A stretch of DNA of 64,000 nucleotides from an uncultured Bacteroidaceae bacterium. Its GTDB lineage: Bacteria; Bacteroidota; Bacteroidia; Bacteroidales; Bacteroidaceae. This document shows, piece after piece, positions 36,683-45,658 of this stretch. Each line of letters begins with the position of its first letter. Positions within the stretch are counted from its first letter, which is position 1. The DNA lies in NCBI GenBank assembly GCA_944320785.1, contig CALUIR010000005.1, positions 1 to 64,000 of the forward strand. The letters are read 5' to 3'. Below the pieces are notes generated by a model. The model made no database searches. It saw only the letters and a program-made list of their open reading frames with translations, and was not told where the DNA came from. The position numbers and the translations under genes were made by a program.

Positions 36683-38128
36683 ATGTCCCAATCCGTCCTG
36701 AAAAACATACTGTCGAAGAGCGTGATGGGCATTTTCAACATGCTCGTCCCTCTTCTGGTGATTCCGTATGTGTATCGGGTGCTGAACCCGCAGGTGGTGG
36801 GGTATGTGGAGTATGGTGCCACGCTGTATTCCTATTTTGGCTTGCTGGGCGTTTTGGGCATTTATAATTTCGGCTTGCGCGAAGTGAGCCGCGTGCGCGA
36901 TGATTTGGGCAAGGTGCAGGAACTGTACAAGAACCTGTTCGTGACCGGCCTGCTCAGCAACCTGTTTTTTTTCGTGGCCTATATCGCTTTCACGTATTTC
37001 TTCATCCACGACCCTGTGTTGCGCGAAATCATGTTCGTGAACAGCCTGGCCCTGCTGGCGCAGATATTTTCCATCGAATGGATGAACGAGGCATACGAGG
37101 AATATGCTTTCATCGCCGTGAAAACGGTGATTGTGCGCACTTGCAATGTCATCCTGATTTTCCTGTTGGTGAAGAATGCGGGCGATTATTTGGCGTATGT
37201 CTATATCATCACGTTGTACTGGTTCGTTTGTTATGGCATCAGTTTTTTTTATGTCCAAAGGCATGTGCATCTTTCTATAAAGGGACTTTTCCAAGGCTTG
37301 CATTTGCGGCGTTACATCGTGCCGTTGCTGCTGATTCTGGTGCTGAACAACACGGCCATCCTTTATACGGTGGCGGACCGCACGATGTTGGGCTACTATT
37401 GCGGGGAGGAAGAAGTGGCCTATTACAGCATCGGACAGAAGATGATTGAAATCATGAATTACTTGCTTTTGGCGGTCGTGTTCGTGATGGTTCCCCGTTT
37501 ATCCAATTATTTGGGGCAGGACAAGGTGCAATATGAACGCAGTTTGCAGCGGGTGATGCGTGCCACGCTGATGATTGTCTGTCCCATTGCCATCGGCCTG
37601 TGCCTGCTTTCCGAAGAAGCCGTCCTTGTATTGGCGGGCGAGCAATATCTGGACGCTGTGCTTTCGTTGCGCATCTTTGCCATACGGGCCATTGGCATTG
37701 CGCTGACCACCATTCTCTACAACCAAGTCATCTTCCTCTTTCGGAAAGAGAAACTGCTGGTGGTGTTCAATCTGCTGTGCGGGGGTGTCAATGTGGCGTT
37801 GAATTTTGTGTTCTTGGACGTGTTCAGCCCGGCAGTCGCTATTTCCACTACCTTGTTTGCCGAAGTGCTGTTCCAAGCCATTTGTTTCATCTACATCAAG
37901 AAGAAATTGCATGTGGAGACCGGCTTTTTCGACCGTCGCAATTTGAAATACATCGGCAGTTCTTTGCTGTTCGTCCCGGTAGTGTTGCTGTGCCGCCTCT
38001 GGATAGGGAATTGGATGGTGCTGGCGGCAGTGGCCGTATTGTTGTGCGTGGTTTTGTATGTGTCAATTATGGCGTGGGCGAAAGATGAGTTTTATGTGGA
38101 GTTGAGGCAGAAGTTGGTTCATCGTTAA
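36683..38128 (+). CDS. Polysaccharide flippase (Wzx-like)
   Basis: 481 residues with about 12-14 hydrophobic segments and the MATE/PST-type start SKSVMGIFNMLVPLLVIPYVYRVLNPQVVGYVEYG. The segment NNTAILYTVADRTMLGYYCGEEEVAYYSIGQKM is typical of O-antigen flippases. It should move undecaprenyl-linked repeat units across the inner membrane. It lies between the initiating transferase and the polymerase, the usual order. Confidence 0.92.
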   Translation: MSQSVLKNILSKSVMGIFNMLVPLLVIPYVYRVLNPQVVGYVEYGATLYSYFGLLGVLGIYNFGLREVSRVRDDLGKVQELYKNLFVTGLLSNLFFFVAYIAFTYFFIHDPVLREIMFVNSLALLAQIFSIEWMNEAYEEYAFIAVKTVIVRTCNVILIFLLVKNAGDYLAYVYIITLYWFVCYGISFFYVQRHVHLSIKGLFQGLHLRRYIVPLLLILVLNNTAILYTVADRTMLGYYCGEEEVAYYSIGQKMIEIMNYLLLAVVFVMVPRLSNYLGQDKVQYERSLQRVMRATLMIVCPIAIGLCLLSEEAVLVLAGEQYLDAVLSLRIFAIRAIGIALTTILYNQVIFLFRKEKLLVVFNLLCGGVNVALNFVFLDVFSPAVAISTTLFAEVLFQAICFIYIKKKLHVETGFFDRRNLKYIGSSLLFVPVVLLCRLWIGNWMVLAAVAVLLCVVLYVSIMAWAKDEFYVELRQKLVHR

Positions 38129-38157
38129 ATTTGTAGGAAGTTTAAATTTGTATATCC

Positions 38158-39195
38158 ATGCTGTTGTATTTGTTTTGGTATTTGCTGATGGCTTTCTTGG
38201 GAATGGTCAATTTGCTGTACGATCGCATTGCCAAGAACAGGATGGTATTTTTCTGCATCTTTGTCTTGCTGGTGTTGATGATTGGGTGCAGGGCTACGGG
38301 CTATGATTATTGGAATTACATTTATATTCACAAATTGGTTCAAAGCGGGAAAGAAGTTGAATTGGTGGAACCGGGCTTTTTGTTTGTGTGTTCTGTCCTT
38401 CCCACTTACCGTTTGATGTTTTTGGGGATGGCTTTCCTCACTGTTGCTTTTAATTTGACTTTTCTGTACAAAAAATCACCATTGTTCTTTTTCAGTTTGT
38501 TCCTATTGTGTACCACTTTCCTATTCCCCACTTTCATGGGGCAGATGCGGCAAGGGGTGGCTTTGGGCATCATGGCATGGGCGATATGTAATATCCAAAA
38601 CAAGAAACGGTTCTTTTTGCTGTTGGCTCTCGCTGCTTGTTTTCATATTTCAGCCTTATTGGGGCTTTTGGTACTGTTTATACCAAAGAAAAAACGTTCG
38701 TTGAAATACTATCTTCTGGGGCTTGTCGTTGCCTTCTTGTTAGGGCGCTTGACCCCCTTTGTGGTGGATTGGGTGTTGGGCTTATTGTCAACCGAATCAT
38801 TGATTTGGCAAAAGTTGTTTTTCTATACAGAAACCCAGGATGCCATATTGGGGATTAATACAGCCGTGCTGATTCGTTTGGTGATTTTATTCCTTTGTTA
38901 TTGGCGGATGGATAAGATAGAAGAACCATCTTTCCCGTTTTTGGTCAATATCTATCATTATTCCATTTTGTTGTACATGGTTTTAGGCTTTGTTCCCCAA
39001 ATGGCCGCTCGTGGCAGCCTGTATTTTTCTTATTATGAGTTGTTGCTGGTGCCATTTTTCATATTGTCTTTCACTCGTTACAATCGCTTGATTGTGGCCG
39101 GAGCCTTTATTTTGTTGTCTGTATTGCGTTTCGTCCAATTCTTCATGGATGATTTCAATTACAGTGAATACGTGCCTTATTTACAGTATCTTTGA
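38158..39195 (+). CDS. EpsG-family polymerase (Wzy-like)
   Basis: 345 residues with about ten membrane segments. A periplasmic-type segment early on (GCRATGYDYWNYIYIHKLV, near residue 42) and MGQMRQGVALGIMAWAI (near residue 122) match the EpsG/Wzy pattern, where the conserved Arg-Gly-ΦΦ unit is characteristic. It is expected to join repeat units. More AT-rich than the operon start, which is common for linkage-specific polymerases. Confidence 0.85.
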   Translation: MLLYLFWYLLMAFLGMVNLLYDRIAKNRMVFFCIFVLLVLMIGCRATGYDYWNYIYIHKLVQSGKEVELVEPGFLFVCSVLPTYRLMFLGMAFLTVAFNLTFLYKKSPLFFFSLFLLCTTFLFPTFMGQMRQGVALGIMAWAICNIQNKKRFFLLLALAACFHISALLGLLVLFIPKKKRSLKYYLLGLVVAFLLGRLTPFVVDWVLGLLSTESLIWQKLFFYTETQDAILGINTAVLIRLVILFLCYWRMDKIEEPSFPFLVNIYHYSILLYMVLGFVPQMAARGSLYFSYYELLLVPFFILSFTRYNRLIVAGAFILLSVLRFVQFFMDDFNYSEYVPYLQYL

Positions 39196-39262
39196 CGGGG
39201 CGTGAATGTTGTTTTATATAGAAATTTGATCGTGTTTGATTCCTTTGTTAAGGAAAAGTTGC

Positions 39263-39270
39263 TATATTTG
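39263..39270 (+). promoter_or_regulatory. -7 box before the acyltransferase
   Basis: TATATTTG on the plus strand, 91 bases before the ATG at 39362; TTTG copies upstream are 15 and 24 bases away, so the match is partial. It suggests the acyltransferase can be transcribed separately. Confidence 0.35.
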
Positions 39271-39361
39271 CGGAAGTATTCTATAAAAAGCAAAAAATAG
39301 TTGAACTTGCAAATCGGAAACAACTTGCCGCTTCCGGTTTTGGCATTTGATAGAGAGTTTT

Positions 39362-40483
39362 ATGGGTAGAACCGATATGCGTTCGCAGGCATTGGACTTG
39401 TTGCGTTTCCCGTTGGCTGTAGTGGTGTTGGCCGTACATGTGTTTTCATCAGATGGGATTATCATCCAAGGTGAAACATCTGGATGGGCGGATTATCCGA
39501 TTTTTGCAGAGTTCAATTGCTTTATAGATGGTTTTTTGCGCAAGCAGAGCGTTCCGATTTATTATTTCATTTCCGGGTATGTCTTTTTCTTGGGTGTGGA
39601 AATGACCCGTACCACCTACCTTCGCAAGTTCAAGAACCGCATGCATTCGTTATTTTTCCCTTATCTGATATGGAATACCTTGGCGGTGTTGCTGCTGGCA
39701 CTGACGTTGAATTCCCCTTTTAGCCAATACACCGCTTATGCATCCCGGTTCACGTTTTCTTTGCCCAGCTTTTTGTCTTGTTATTGGGCATACGATGGCG
39801 GATTGGCGGGTCTTGAGTTGGAGCAGCTTTTCCCATTGGATGTTCCTTTGTGGTTCTTGCGGAATTTGATGATTATCGTGCTTTGTACGCCTTTGTTGCA
39901 TTTTGTCCTGAAGCGCACGAAGCATTACGCGGTCTTGGCACTGGGTGTCTTGTGGCTTTTGGAACCTCTTTATTCTGCTTATTTGGCGTTGGACCGGATG
40001 TATTTCCTCACGGCTTTCTTTTTCTTCTCATTCGGGGCTTATATGAGCATTAACCGCAGGGATATGCTGGTGGAGTTTGGCCGCTTGTCCAAGCTCTCTG
40101 TGGTTTCGTATGTTTTGTTAGGTGCCGGTTATGTGTTGTCCCAGCACTATTTCCCGGCTGCCGCTCCTATGCTGAAGCAGATGAATATATTGGCCGGACT
40201 GCTGTTTGCCTATAATTTGGCGGCATGGTTGTTGAAACGTGGAATTTGCAAAGTGAATCCTTTCTTGGCTTCAGCCAGTTTTTTCATTTATGTTTCCCAT
40301 TCGTTGATAGCCTCAAAAATTTTGAAACTGTTGTTTGTGGCTTTCCGCCCGGCCAATGATTGGGCCTTGTTGGCTGTTCATTTGTTGGTAGTCATTCTTG
40401 TCGTCGGTTTCTTGTTGGGCATCTTCTACCTGATGGAGCGTTACACACCCCGTTTGTTGAAAGTGGTGGCGGGCAGGAAATGA
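39362..40483 (+). CDS. Acyltransferase family 3 (OafA-like) membrane protein
   Basis: About 373 residues from the ATG at 39362 (the longer frame begins with a TTG at 39347). Ten or so membrane segments; the N-terminal RSQALDLLRFPLAVVVLAVHVFSSDG carries the R-x-xH type acceptor region of the acyltransferase 3 family, and FFISGYVFFLG-like YFISGYVFFLGVEM near residue 72 is also typical. It probably O-acetylates or otherwise acylates the polysaccharide. It is the last gene before a long repeat-bearing gap. Confidence 0.85.
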   Translation: MGRTDMRSQALDLLRFPLAVVVLAVHVFSSDGIIIQGETSGWADYPIFAEFNCFIDGFLRKQSVPIYYFISGYVFFLGVEMTRTTYLRKFKNRMHSLFFPYLIWNTLAVLLLALTLNSPFSQYTAYASRFTFSLPSFLSCYWAYDGGLAGLELEQLFPLDVPLWFLRNLMIIVLCTPLLHFVLKRTKHYAVLALGVLWLLEPLYSAYLALDRMYFLTAFFFFSFGAYMSINRRDMLVEFGRLSKLSVVSYVLLGAGYVLSQHYFPAAAPMLKQMNILAGLLFAYNLAAWLLKRGICKVNPFLASASFFIYVSHSLIASKILKLLFVAFRPANDWALLAVHLLVVILVVGFLLGIFYLMERYTPRLLKVVAGRK

Positions 40484-40992
40484 GGTTTGCTTAAGGAAAG
40501 GGACGTGGGGAAAAAGGCAGGAAGCACCCGTAGGCTGCTTGTTTCTTTTTTTGACTTGGAAGGAGGCATTTGGAATTTCCTTCTGAGACCCGCCGCTCTC
40601 CTCCTGGAAAGTTCCTGGGACTGCAGGGAATTTGCAGGTAAAATTTGGAATTTTTCCTGTAAAACGGATGCATTTTATCGGAAGAATTTTTGATTTTACT
40701 TGGAAAAATTTCTGTACGATGATTCATCATCATAGTGCTTTCCGCAAAAGTTCATAGAACAATTCAAAACAGTTCATAGTACATTTTGAAAAACCTTTCA
40801 TGGTTTGAGCCTGAACGTTCCATGGTTTTTGCGAATCATTCCAATGATTGCCGGAAACTGTCTTGGCCTCTGGTGCAGAAACGAATCATCCCCTGAAACA
40901 CGGTTTGGGTTGTGTTCAGGGGATGAAAGAAAAAGGTAAAAGTCCTGTCCTGTTGTACACTGTGCGAAGCAGGAAGCGTGGCAGGCTCTGTT
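40484..40992. other. Repeat-bearing intergenic region within the polysaccharide locus
   Basis: About 510 bases with no supported gene. It contains a second copy of the 70-bp element (40638-40707), a GTTCATAGAAC / GTTCATAGTAC pair (40749-40792) that is the inverse of the pair at 11209-11242, a TTGAAAAACCTTTCATGGTTT block matching 10940-10960, and a GAATCATTCCAATGATT palindrome (40833-40849) matching 11184-11200. Several can fold into hairpins. Confidence 0.6.
40638..40707 (+). repeat. 70-bp AT-rich dispersed repeat, copy 2
   Basis: Gap-free match by eye to 11391-11460 at roughly three-quarters identity; shares GTAAAAT, GAATTTT, TGCATTTTA and ATTTTA anchors. Confidence 0.65.
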
Positions 40993-41355
40993 TCAGATAA
41001 GGTTCACGTCGAGCCGGAGCATGATGCCCAAAGCTGCGGCGATGCGGATGAAGGAGGACAGTTGCAGGTCGGTTTCGCCTTTCTCCAGGCGGCTGATGTA
41101 GGAACGGTCGCGCCCTACGCGCTCTGCCAGTTCCTTTTGGGTGATGCCGAGTGCCTTGCGGCGGTCGCGCAGCACTTCGCCATAATACCATGCCAATGCC
41201 TTGGCGTTGAACTCGGCGCGTTCCGGACTTCCCGTTTCGCCCACTTCGCGTGCCAGCATGGTTTCTGCCGTCTCAAAGCCGGGCTTCTTGGCGAAGTCCA
41301 CCTGACGGAGCTTCTTCACTTCTTCCGCTGTCAGTCTGTTGTTCGTTGTTGTCAT
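40993..41355 (-). CDS. XRE-family antitoxin (HigA-like)
   Basis: 120 residues. The C-terminal half contains a textbook XRE helix-turn-helix (LGITQKELAERVGRDRSYISRLEKGETDLQLSSF split over residues 70-105). The N-terminal half (EEVKKLRQVDFAKKPGFETAETMLAREVG) is the toxin-neutralising type region. The start overlaps the toxin stop by four bases (ATGA), and the toxin comes first, so it is translationally coupled. It should repress the promoter at 41706-41737, which overlaps a palindrome. Confidence 0.88.
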   Translation of the reverse strand: MTTTNNRLTAEEVKKLRQVDFAKKPGFETAETMLAREVGETGSPERAEFNAKALAWYYGEVLRDRRKALGITQKELAERVGRDRSYISRLEKGETDLQLSSFIRIAAALGIMLRLDVNLI

Positions 41356-41684
41356 AATACACTCCTTAAAATGTTAATCGCCTTTGTTATTTCCTTGTCG
41401 TAATCCTTGGTGCTTTTCTTCACAAAGCCGTTCAGCAGGATGACGTTTGTCGCCAGATTGATGTTGTCGTTGTCCACGGCAAACAGGATGACCCGTATCT
41501 CGTTGTCCACGGACACCCTCAACTCAAAGAAGTCTGTCCTGACCAGTTTCTTGACGAATTTGGTGGGTACCGGATACACCGTTTCCAGTATGGATATGGC
41601 ATAACGCAACTTCTCGCGGGTGCGGGGATTGGCGTTTTGCTCAAACTCCTTGAATGCGGGCGACAGTATCAGATTCCGTTTCAT
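41352..41684 (-). CDS. RelE/HigB-type toxin
   Basis: 110 residues from the ATG at 41684 (an ATG at 41708 lies in the promoter box and is rejected). The sequence has the RelE/Gp49-like pattern: LILSPAFKEFEQNANPRTREKLRYAI, then FVKKLVRTDFFELRVSVDNEIRVILF, and a C-terminal lysine-rich helix (VKKSTKDYDKEITKAINIL). Likely a ribosome-dependent mRNA endonuclease. It forms a type II toxin-antitoxin pair with the HTH gene and sits in the middle of the polysaccharide locus, facing the other way. Confidence 0.87.
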   Translation of the reverse strand: MKRNLILSPAFKEFEQNANPRTREKLRYAISILETVYPVPTKFVKKLVRTDFFELRVSVDNEIRVILFAVDNDNINLATNVILLNGFVKKSTKDYDKEITKAINILRSVL

Positions 41685-41705
41685 GTCTGTCTTGGAATTA
41701 TGCCG

Positions 41706-41737
41706 CAAAGGTAACTAATTAGTCACATCCGGCCAAA
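41706..41737 (-). promoter_or_regulatory. Toxin-antitoxin promoter with palindromic operator
   Basis: Minus strand: TTTG (41734-41737), 20 bases, TACCTTTG (41706-41713). Between the two boxes lies the near-perfect palindrome GTAACTAATTAGTCAC (41711-41726), a likely binding site for the HTH antitoxin. Confidence 0.65.
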
Positions 41738-41766
41738 TCTTTTGCCAGCAAACTGCTTGTTTTCTT

Positions 41767-42006
41767 TTGTTTCTGCCTACGGAAAGCGGGAGGCACAATT
41801 ATGAAGTGGATTTCCTGATTGCTGATGCCGACAAGGTAAGTCCCATTGAGGTGAAATCGTCCGGCTATAGGGCGCACGCTTCGTTGGATGCCTTTTGCCG
41901 GAAATTTTCAACACGGGTAAAGAGCAAATACCTGGTTTGCACGAAAGATTTGCGCAAAGAAGGGGATGTGCTGTATCTTCCGGCATATATGGTTCTGTTT
42001 TTGTGA
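41767..42006 (+). pseudogene. C-terminal fragment of a DUF4143-type ATPase
   Basis: An open frame with no ATG whose product contains HNYEVDFLIADADKVSPIEV, KSSGYRAHASLDAFCRKFS and KYLVCTKDLRKEGDVLYLP. This matches the C-terminal PD-(D/E)xK-like region (VDF...EVK) of the AAA/DUF4143 proteins common in Bacteroidales. The AAA domain is absent upstream, where the toxin-antitoxin promoter sits. I treat it as a gene fossil left by insertion or deletion. About 150 bases between it and the next gene hold nothing I recognise. Confidence 0.65.
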
Positions 42007-42161
42007 GGATTTTGCTCCTTTCAGAGAGTGGGTTGCATGGCTTGGTTTATGAAGAACGCTGCTTTCGGACGGGCAGGCATTGCAGATTGGCTGGAAAATA
42101 TTTTGCCAATCTGATAAAAACAGCCATCTTTGCTGCATGGTTTATGTGTAATCAGGACGTT

Positions 42162-43310
42162 ATGAAGTTAGTATATTGCGTGCCGGCCCTGTACAATCCG
42201 GGCGGGATGGAAAGGGTGTTGGCTGAAAAGGTGAACTATCTGGTGAATACAGGCAAGTATGACATCACGATTGTCACGACAGACCAAAAGGACCGCCCGG
42301 TTTATTTTCCGTTGGACGAAAGGGTCAAGTTAGTGGACTTCGGGCTGGATTTTGAAGGCCACTTTGCTGCCGGATTGGTGAAGAAAACATGGCTGCATTA
42401 CAAGAAACTCTCCCTGTACAAGAAGAAATTGCAGGAGTTTCTCGTGGCATGCAAAGCGGACATTTGTATCTCCCTTTGCGGGAAGGAAATCGATTTTCTC
42501 ACTTCCCTGAAAGACGGGAGCCGGAAGATGGCGGAGTTGCATTTCTCAATGAATAACAGGAAACTGTTTATCTTGGCACGCCACCAAGGCTTTTTGTGGC
42601 GTTGTTTAGGCGATTTCCGTACATGGCAATTAAAGCGGGCAACCCGTGGATTGAGTCGCTTGGTGGTGCTGACCAACCAAGATGCAGCCGATTGGCGGAA
42701 GACGCACGAGAATGTCGTGGTGATAACTAATCCTGTCCCCTTTGATTGCGATGAAGAACCGGATTTGAATGCTAAACGGGTTATAGCTGTCGGCAAGTTG
42801 GATGAGCAAAAGGGCTTTGATTATCTGCTTCAAGCATGGAAGTTGGTGCATGCAAAGCATACAGGCTGGCGGTTGGACATCTTCGGGCAAGGGCCTTGGA
42901 AAGAGAAGCTGGATGCTTTCATCAGTGAGAATGCTTTGGGAAACTCTGCCTTTTTGTGCGGGACTACGATGGATGTGAAATCAGAATATTTGAAAAGTAC
43001 TTTCTATGTGATGAGTTCCCGTTACGAAGGTTTGCCGATGGTGTTGATTGAAGCCATGGTTTGCGGCTTGCCTTTGGTGTCTTTCGATTGCGAATGTGGC
43101 CCAAGGGAGGTGATAAAAGAAGGCGAGAATGGCTTTTTGGTACCAATGGGAGATGTTGAGCAGTTGGCAGATGCGATGTGCCGGTTAATCGAAGACAAGG
43201 AGTTGCGGGAGCGGATGTCTGCAAAGGGGAAAGAATGCGCTTCTCGGTATTCATTGGAGAGCATCATGCCGCAGTGGGTTGGTTTATTTGATGAATTAGT
43301 GGAGAAATGA
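42162..43310 (+). CDS. Glycosyltransferase family 4
   Basis: About 382 residues from the ATG at 42162 (the open frame extends to 41895 but overlaps the DUF4143 remnant). GT-B fold signs: YCVPALYNPGGMERVLAEKV at the N-terminus (glycine-rich donor/acceptor loop), AVGKLDEQKGFDYLLQAW near residue 207 and the C-terminal ESRYEGLPMVLIEAMVCGLPLVSFD-type E-x7-E motif (EGLPMVLIEAM) near residue 288. It adds one sugar to the repeat unit; donor unknown. It overlaps the next glycosyltransferase by four bases. Confidence 0.9.
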   Translation: MKLVYCVPALYNPGGMERVLAEKVNYLVNTGKYDITIVTTDQKDRPVYFPLDERVKLVDFGLDFEGHFAAGLVKKTWLHYKKLSLYKKKLQEFLVACKADICISLCGKEIDFLTSLKDGSRKMAELHFSMNNRKLFILARHQGFLWRCLGDFRTWQLKRATRGLSRLVVLTNQDAADWRKTHENVVVITNPVPFDCDEEPDLNAKRVIAVGKLDEQKGFDYLLQAWKLVHAKHTGWRLDIFGQGPWKEKLDAFISENALGNSAFLCGTTMDVKSEYLKSTFYVMSSRYEGLPMVLIEAMVCGLPLVSFDCECGPREVIKEGENGFLVPMGDVEQLADAMCRLIEDKELRERMSAKGKECASRYSLESIMPQWVGLFDELVEK

Positions 43311-44524
43311 GGACTTTGTTGCAAATCAATGTCGTGGTGAACTGGGGTTCGACCGGGCATATTGCCGAAGACATCGGCCGGATGGTTCTGTTAAAAGGTT
43401 GGAAAAGCTGCATAGCCTTTGGCCGGAATGAGCGGCCGAGCCAGTCACAATTGATAAAAGTCGGGACAAAATGGGACATGGTTTGCCATGGCTTGCAGAC
43501 ACGCCTGCTGGACAGGCAAGGATTGGCTTCGGCGCGGGCCACCCGTGAATTGCTGAAACAGATGGATGCCATCAAGCCAGACATTGTGCATCTGCATGTG
43601 ATACATGGTTACTATTTGAATTATCCTCTTTTGTTCTGTTATTTGCGGCGACAGAAGATACCCGTTGTCTGGACGATGCACGACTGCTGGAGCTTCACAG
43701 GGCATTGTGCTTATTACACGGCTGAGAAATGTAACCGTTGGCAAACGGGATGCCATCATTGCCCGCAATTGGAGGCATACCCGCGAAGCCTGTGGGCGGA
43801 CCGTTCCATGAAAAACTGGCAAGAGAAAAGAGAGGCTTTTGCGTCATTGGAGCGTTTGACGTTGGTGCCGGTCTCCAATTGGTTGGCCGGGGAACTGGGG
43901 AAATCTTTCTTAGGCGGCAAACCGATAGTCTGCATCCATAATGGTGTGGATACGGATGTTTTCCGGATAAAGGAAAGCGACGTGAAGCAACGTCTGGGTA
44001 TTGCAGGCAAGAAGATGCTCTTAGGAGTGGCCAGCGTGTGGGATAAACGGAAAGGGTTGGATGATTTCTGCCGTTTGTCGGAAGTGTTGCCTCCTGAATA
44101 TGCCCTTGTGCTGGTGGGCTTGTCGAAAAAGCAGATAGAAAGTTTGCCGGAATCCGTCATCGGGCTTTCACGGACAGAGAATGTGCAGCAACTGGTGGAA
44201 TTGTATTCGGCGGCGGATGTGTTCTTGAATCCCACATGGGAAGACAACTTCCCGACCACGAACTTGGAAGCCTTGGCATGTGGGACGCCGGTCATCACTT
44301 ACCGCACAGGCGGAAGCGTGGAGGTGATTACTTCGGATACCGGTTATATCGTGGAACCGGGCGATATGGATGGCTTGCTGGAAAAGATAAGCCTTGTGGC
44401 CCAAAGGGGGAAAGATGCTTATAGTCCCTTGTGCCGCCAATATATACTGGATAATTTCAGGAAAGAAGACCGTTATGAGGAGTATTTCCGGTTGTATGAG
44501 CGGATATTGTCAGGGAAAGGATGA
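43307..44524 (+). CDS. Glycosyltransferase family 4
   Basis: 405 residues, starting inside the previous gene's stop (ATGA overlap). Typical Bacteroidales capsule glycosyltransferase with NWGSTGHIAEDIGRMV near the start, the Cys/Trp-rich segment TMHDCWSFTGHCAYYTAEKC...CHHCP near residue 124, NGVDTDVFRI, and the E-x7-E motif EDNFPTTNLEALACG near residue 308. Probably a GT-B retaining transferase acting on the lipid-linked repeat unit. Confidence 0.9.
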   Translation: MRTLLQINVVVNWGSTGHIAEDIGRMVLLKGWKSCIAFGRNERPSQSQLIKVGTKWDMVCHGLQTRLLDRQGLASARATRELLKQMDAIKPDIVHLHVIHGYYLNYPLLFCYLRRQKIPVVWTMHDCWSFTGHCAYYTAEKCNRWQTGCHHCPQLEAYPRSLWADRSMKNWQEKREAFASLERLTLVPVSNWLAGELGKSFLGGKPIVCIHNGVDTDVFRIKESDVKQRLGIAGKKMLLGVASVWDKRKGLDDFCRLSEVLPPEYALVLVGLSKKQIESLPESVIGLSRTENVQQLVELYSAADVFLNPTWEDNFPTTNLEALACGTPVITYRTGGSVEVITSDTGYIVEPGDMDGLLEKISLVAQRGKDAYSPLCRQYILDNFRKEDRYEEYFRLYERILSGKG

Positions 44525-44818
44525 GTATTTTACAGTCGAGGCACGATGGAAGCGTGGGGACGTGGCATAGGCCTTATTATGGAAAGTTGCAAAAAGCAAG
44601 GTTTGCCGATGCCGGAAATGAAAATTGTTGCTCCGTTTGTAAACTTGACAATATGGTTTAATGGTTTGTTAAATGGAGGTGACACCCCCAGTGACAGGAT
44701 ATTGGGATTCTGCCGTTCTCCTAAAAATGTAGCAGAGATAGCGGAAATGTTGGGAATAAAGGATAAGAAATGGGTGCGTAAGAAGTATGTGTTGCCTTTG
44801 TTGCAGGGGGGCGGTTGA
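44525..44818 (+). pseudogene. C-terminal fragment of an AlbA_2/HATPase_c_4 protein
   Basis: Directly after the glycosyltransferase stop, an open frame (ATG at 44546 is internal) reads VFYSRGTMEAWGRGIGLIME then CKKQGLPMPEM. This is the hallmark C-terminal signature (FY...G.IEAWGRGI..I...C...GLPEP.) of ATP-binding AlbA_2 proteins (RecG-like C-terminal HATPase_c_4), followed by a small winged-helix-like tail. The N-terminal two-thirds are missing, so I call it a remnant inserted between two glycosyltransferase genes. Confidence 0.65.
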
Positions 44819-44900
44819 GGATGACCATTCCGGACAAACCCAACAGCCAGCATCAAAGGTATGAGAGTGTAGAATGAATGTTTATTTTATGGATTGTAAA

Positions 44901-45650
44901 ATGAAAGTATCAATCATAACAGCGACTTACAACAGCGCAAAGACCGTGCGCGACACGATAGAGAGCGTGATTGCGCAGGATTACCCAGACATAGAACATA
45001 TCATCGTGGACGGGAAAAGCAAGGATGGCACGATGGATATCGTGCATGCATACGAAGGCAAGATAGCGAAGGTCGTTTCCGAGCCGGACAAAGGCATTTA
45101 CGATGCCATGAACAAAGGGATACGCATGGCGACAGGCGACATCATCGGGATATTGAACTCGGATGATTTCTTTGCCGGCAGCCATGTGATAAGCAAAGTG
45201 GCGCGTGCTTTCCGGGAAGGGCCAAGGTTGGACGGCGTGCATGCGGATTTGTATTATGTGAAACAGGATGAGCCGCAGAAGATAGTGCGCCATTGGGTGA
45301 CGACGGATTACAGGCCGGGATGTTTCTTCAAAGGATGGCACCCGGCGCATCCGACCCTCTATTTGCGGAAAGAAGTGTATGAGCGGTATGGCTTGTTTGA
45401 CTTGGACTTCCCTTTGGCGGCAGATTTTGAACTGATGCTCCGCTTGTTTGAATGCCACCACATTGTGACCAAGCATCTGGACATGGCAATGGTCCGCATG
45501 CGTTTGGGAGGTGCCACCAGCAAGGATTACACGAACTTGGTGAAGAACACGAAGGAATGCATGGCTGCCTTTCGGAAAAACGGTTTGAAACCGCCCGTGT
45601 TGTATCCGGTGTATAGGCTTTTGCCGAAGTTGCTTCAATATGTAAAATAG
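44901..45650 (+). CDS. Glycosyltransferase family 2
   Basis: About 249 residues from the ATG at 44901 (MKVSIITATYN is the usual GT2 start; 44874 adds nine extra residues). GT-A signs: SIITATYNSAKTVRDTIESV, HIIVDGKSKDGTMDI, and GDIIGILNSDDFFAG with the DxD-type metal site (NSDD) near residue 90; GIYDAMNKGIRMATGD is typical of WcaA/WfgS-like enzymes. It transfers one sugar to the growing repeat unit. It stands nine bases before the epimerase gene. Confidence 0.9.
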   Translation: MKVSIITATYNSAKTVRDTIESVIAQDYPDIEHIIVDGKSKDGTMDIVHAYEGKIAKVVSEPDKGIYDAMNKGIRMATGDIIGILNSDDFFAGSHVISKVARAFREGPRLDGVHADLYYVKQDEPQKIVRHWVTTDYRPGCFFKGWHPAHPTLYLRKEVYERYGLFDLDFPLAADFELMLRLFECHHIVTKHLDMAMVRMRLGGATSKDYTNLVKNTKECMAAFRKNGLKPPVLYPVYRLLPKLLQYVK

Positions 45651-45658
45651 GTTTTTGG

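Noticed and set aside
41767-42006. Intact small gene of 79 codons
   Set aside because: No ATG start, and the sequence matches only the C-terminal end of a much larger ATPase family; treated as a fossil.
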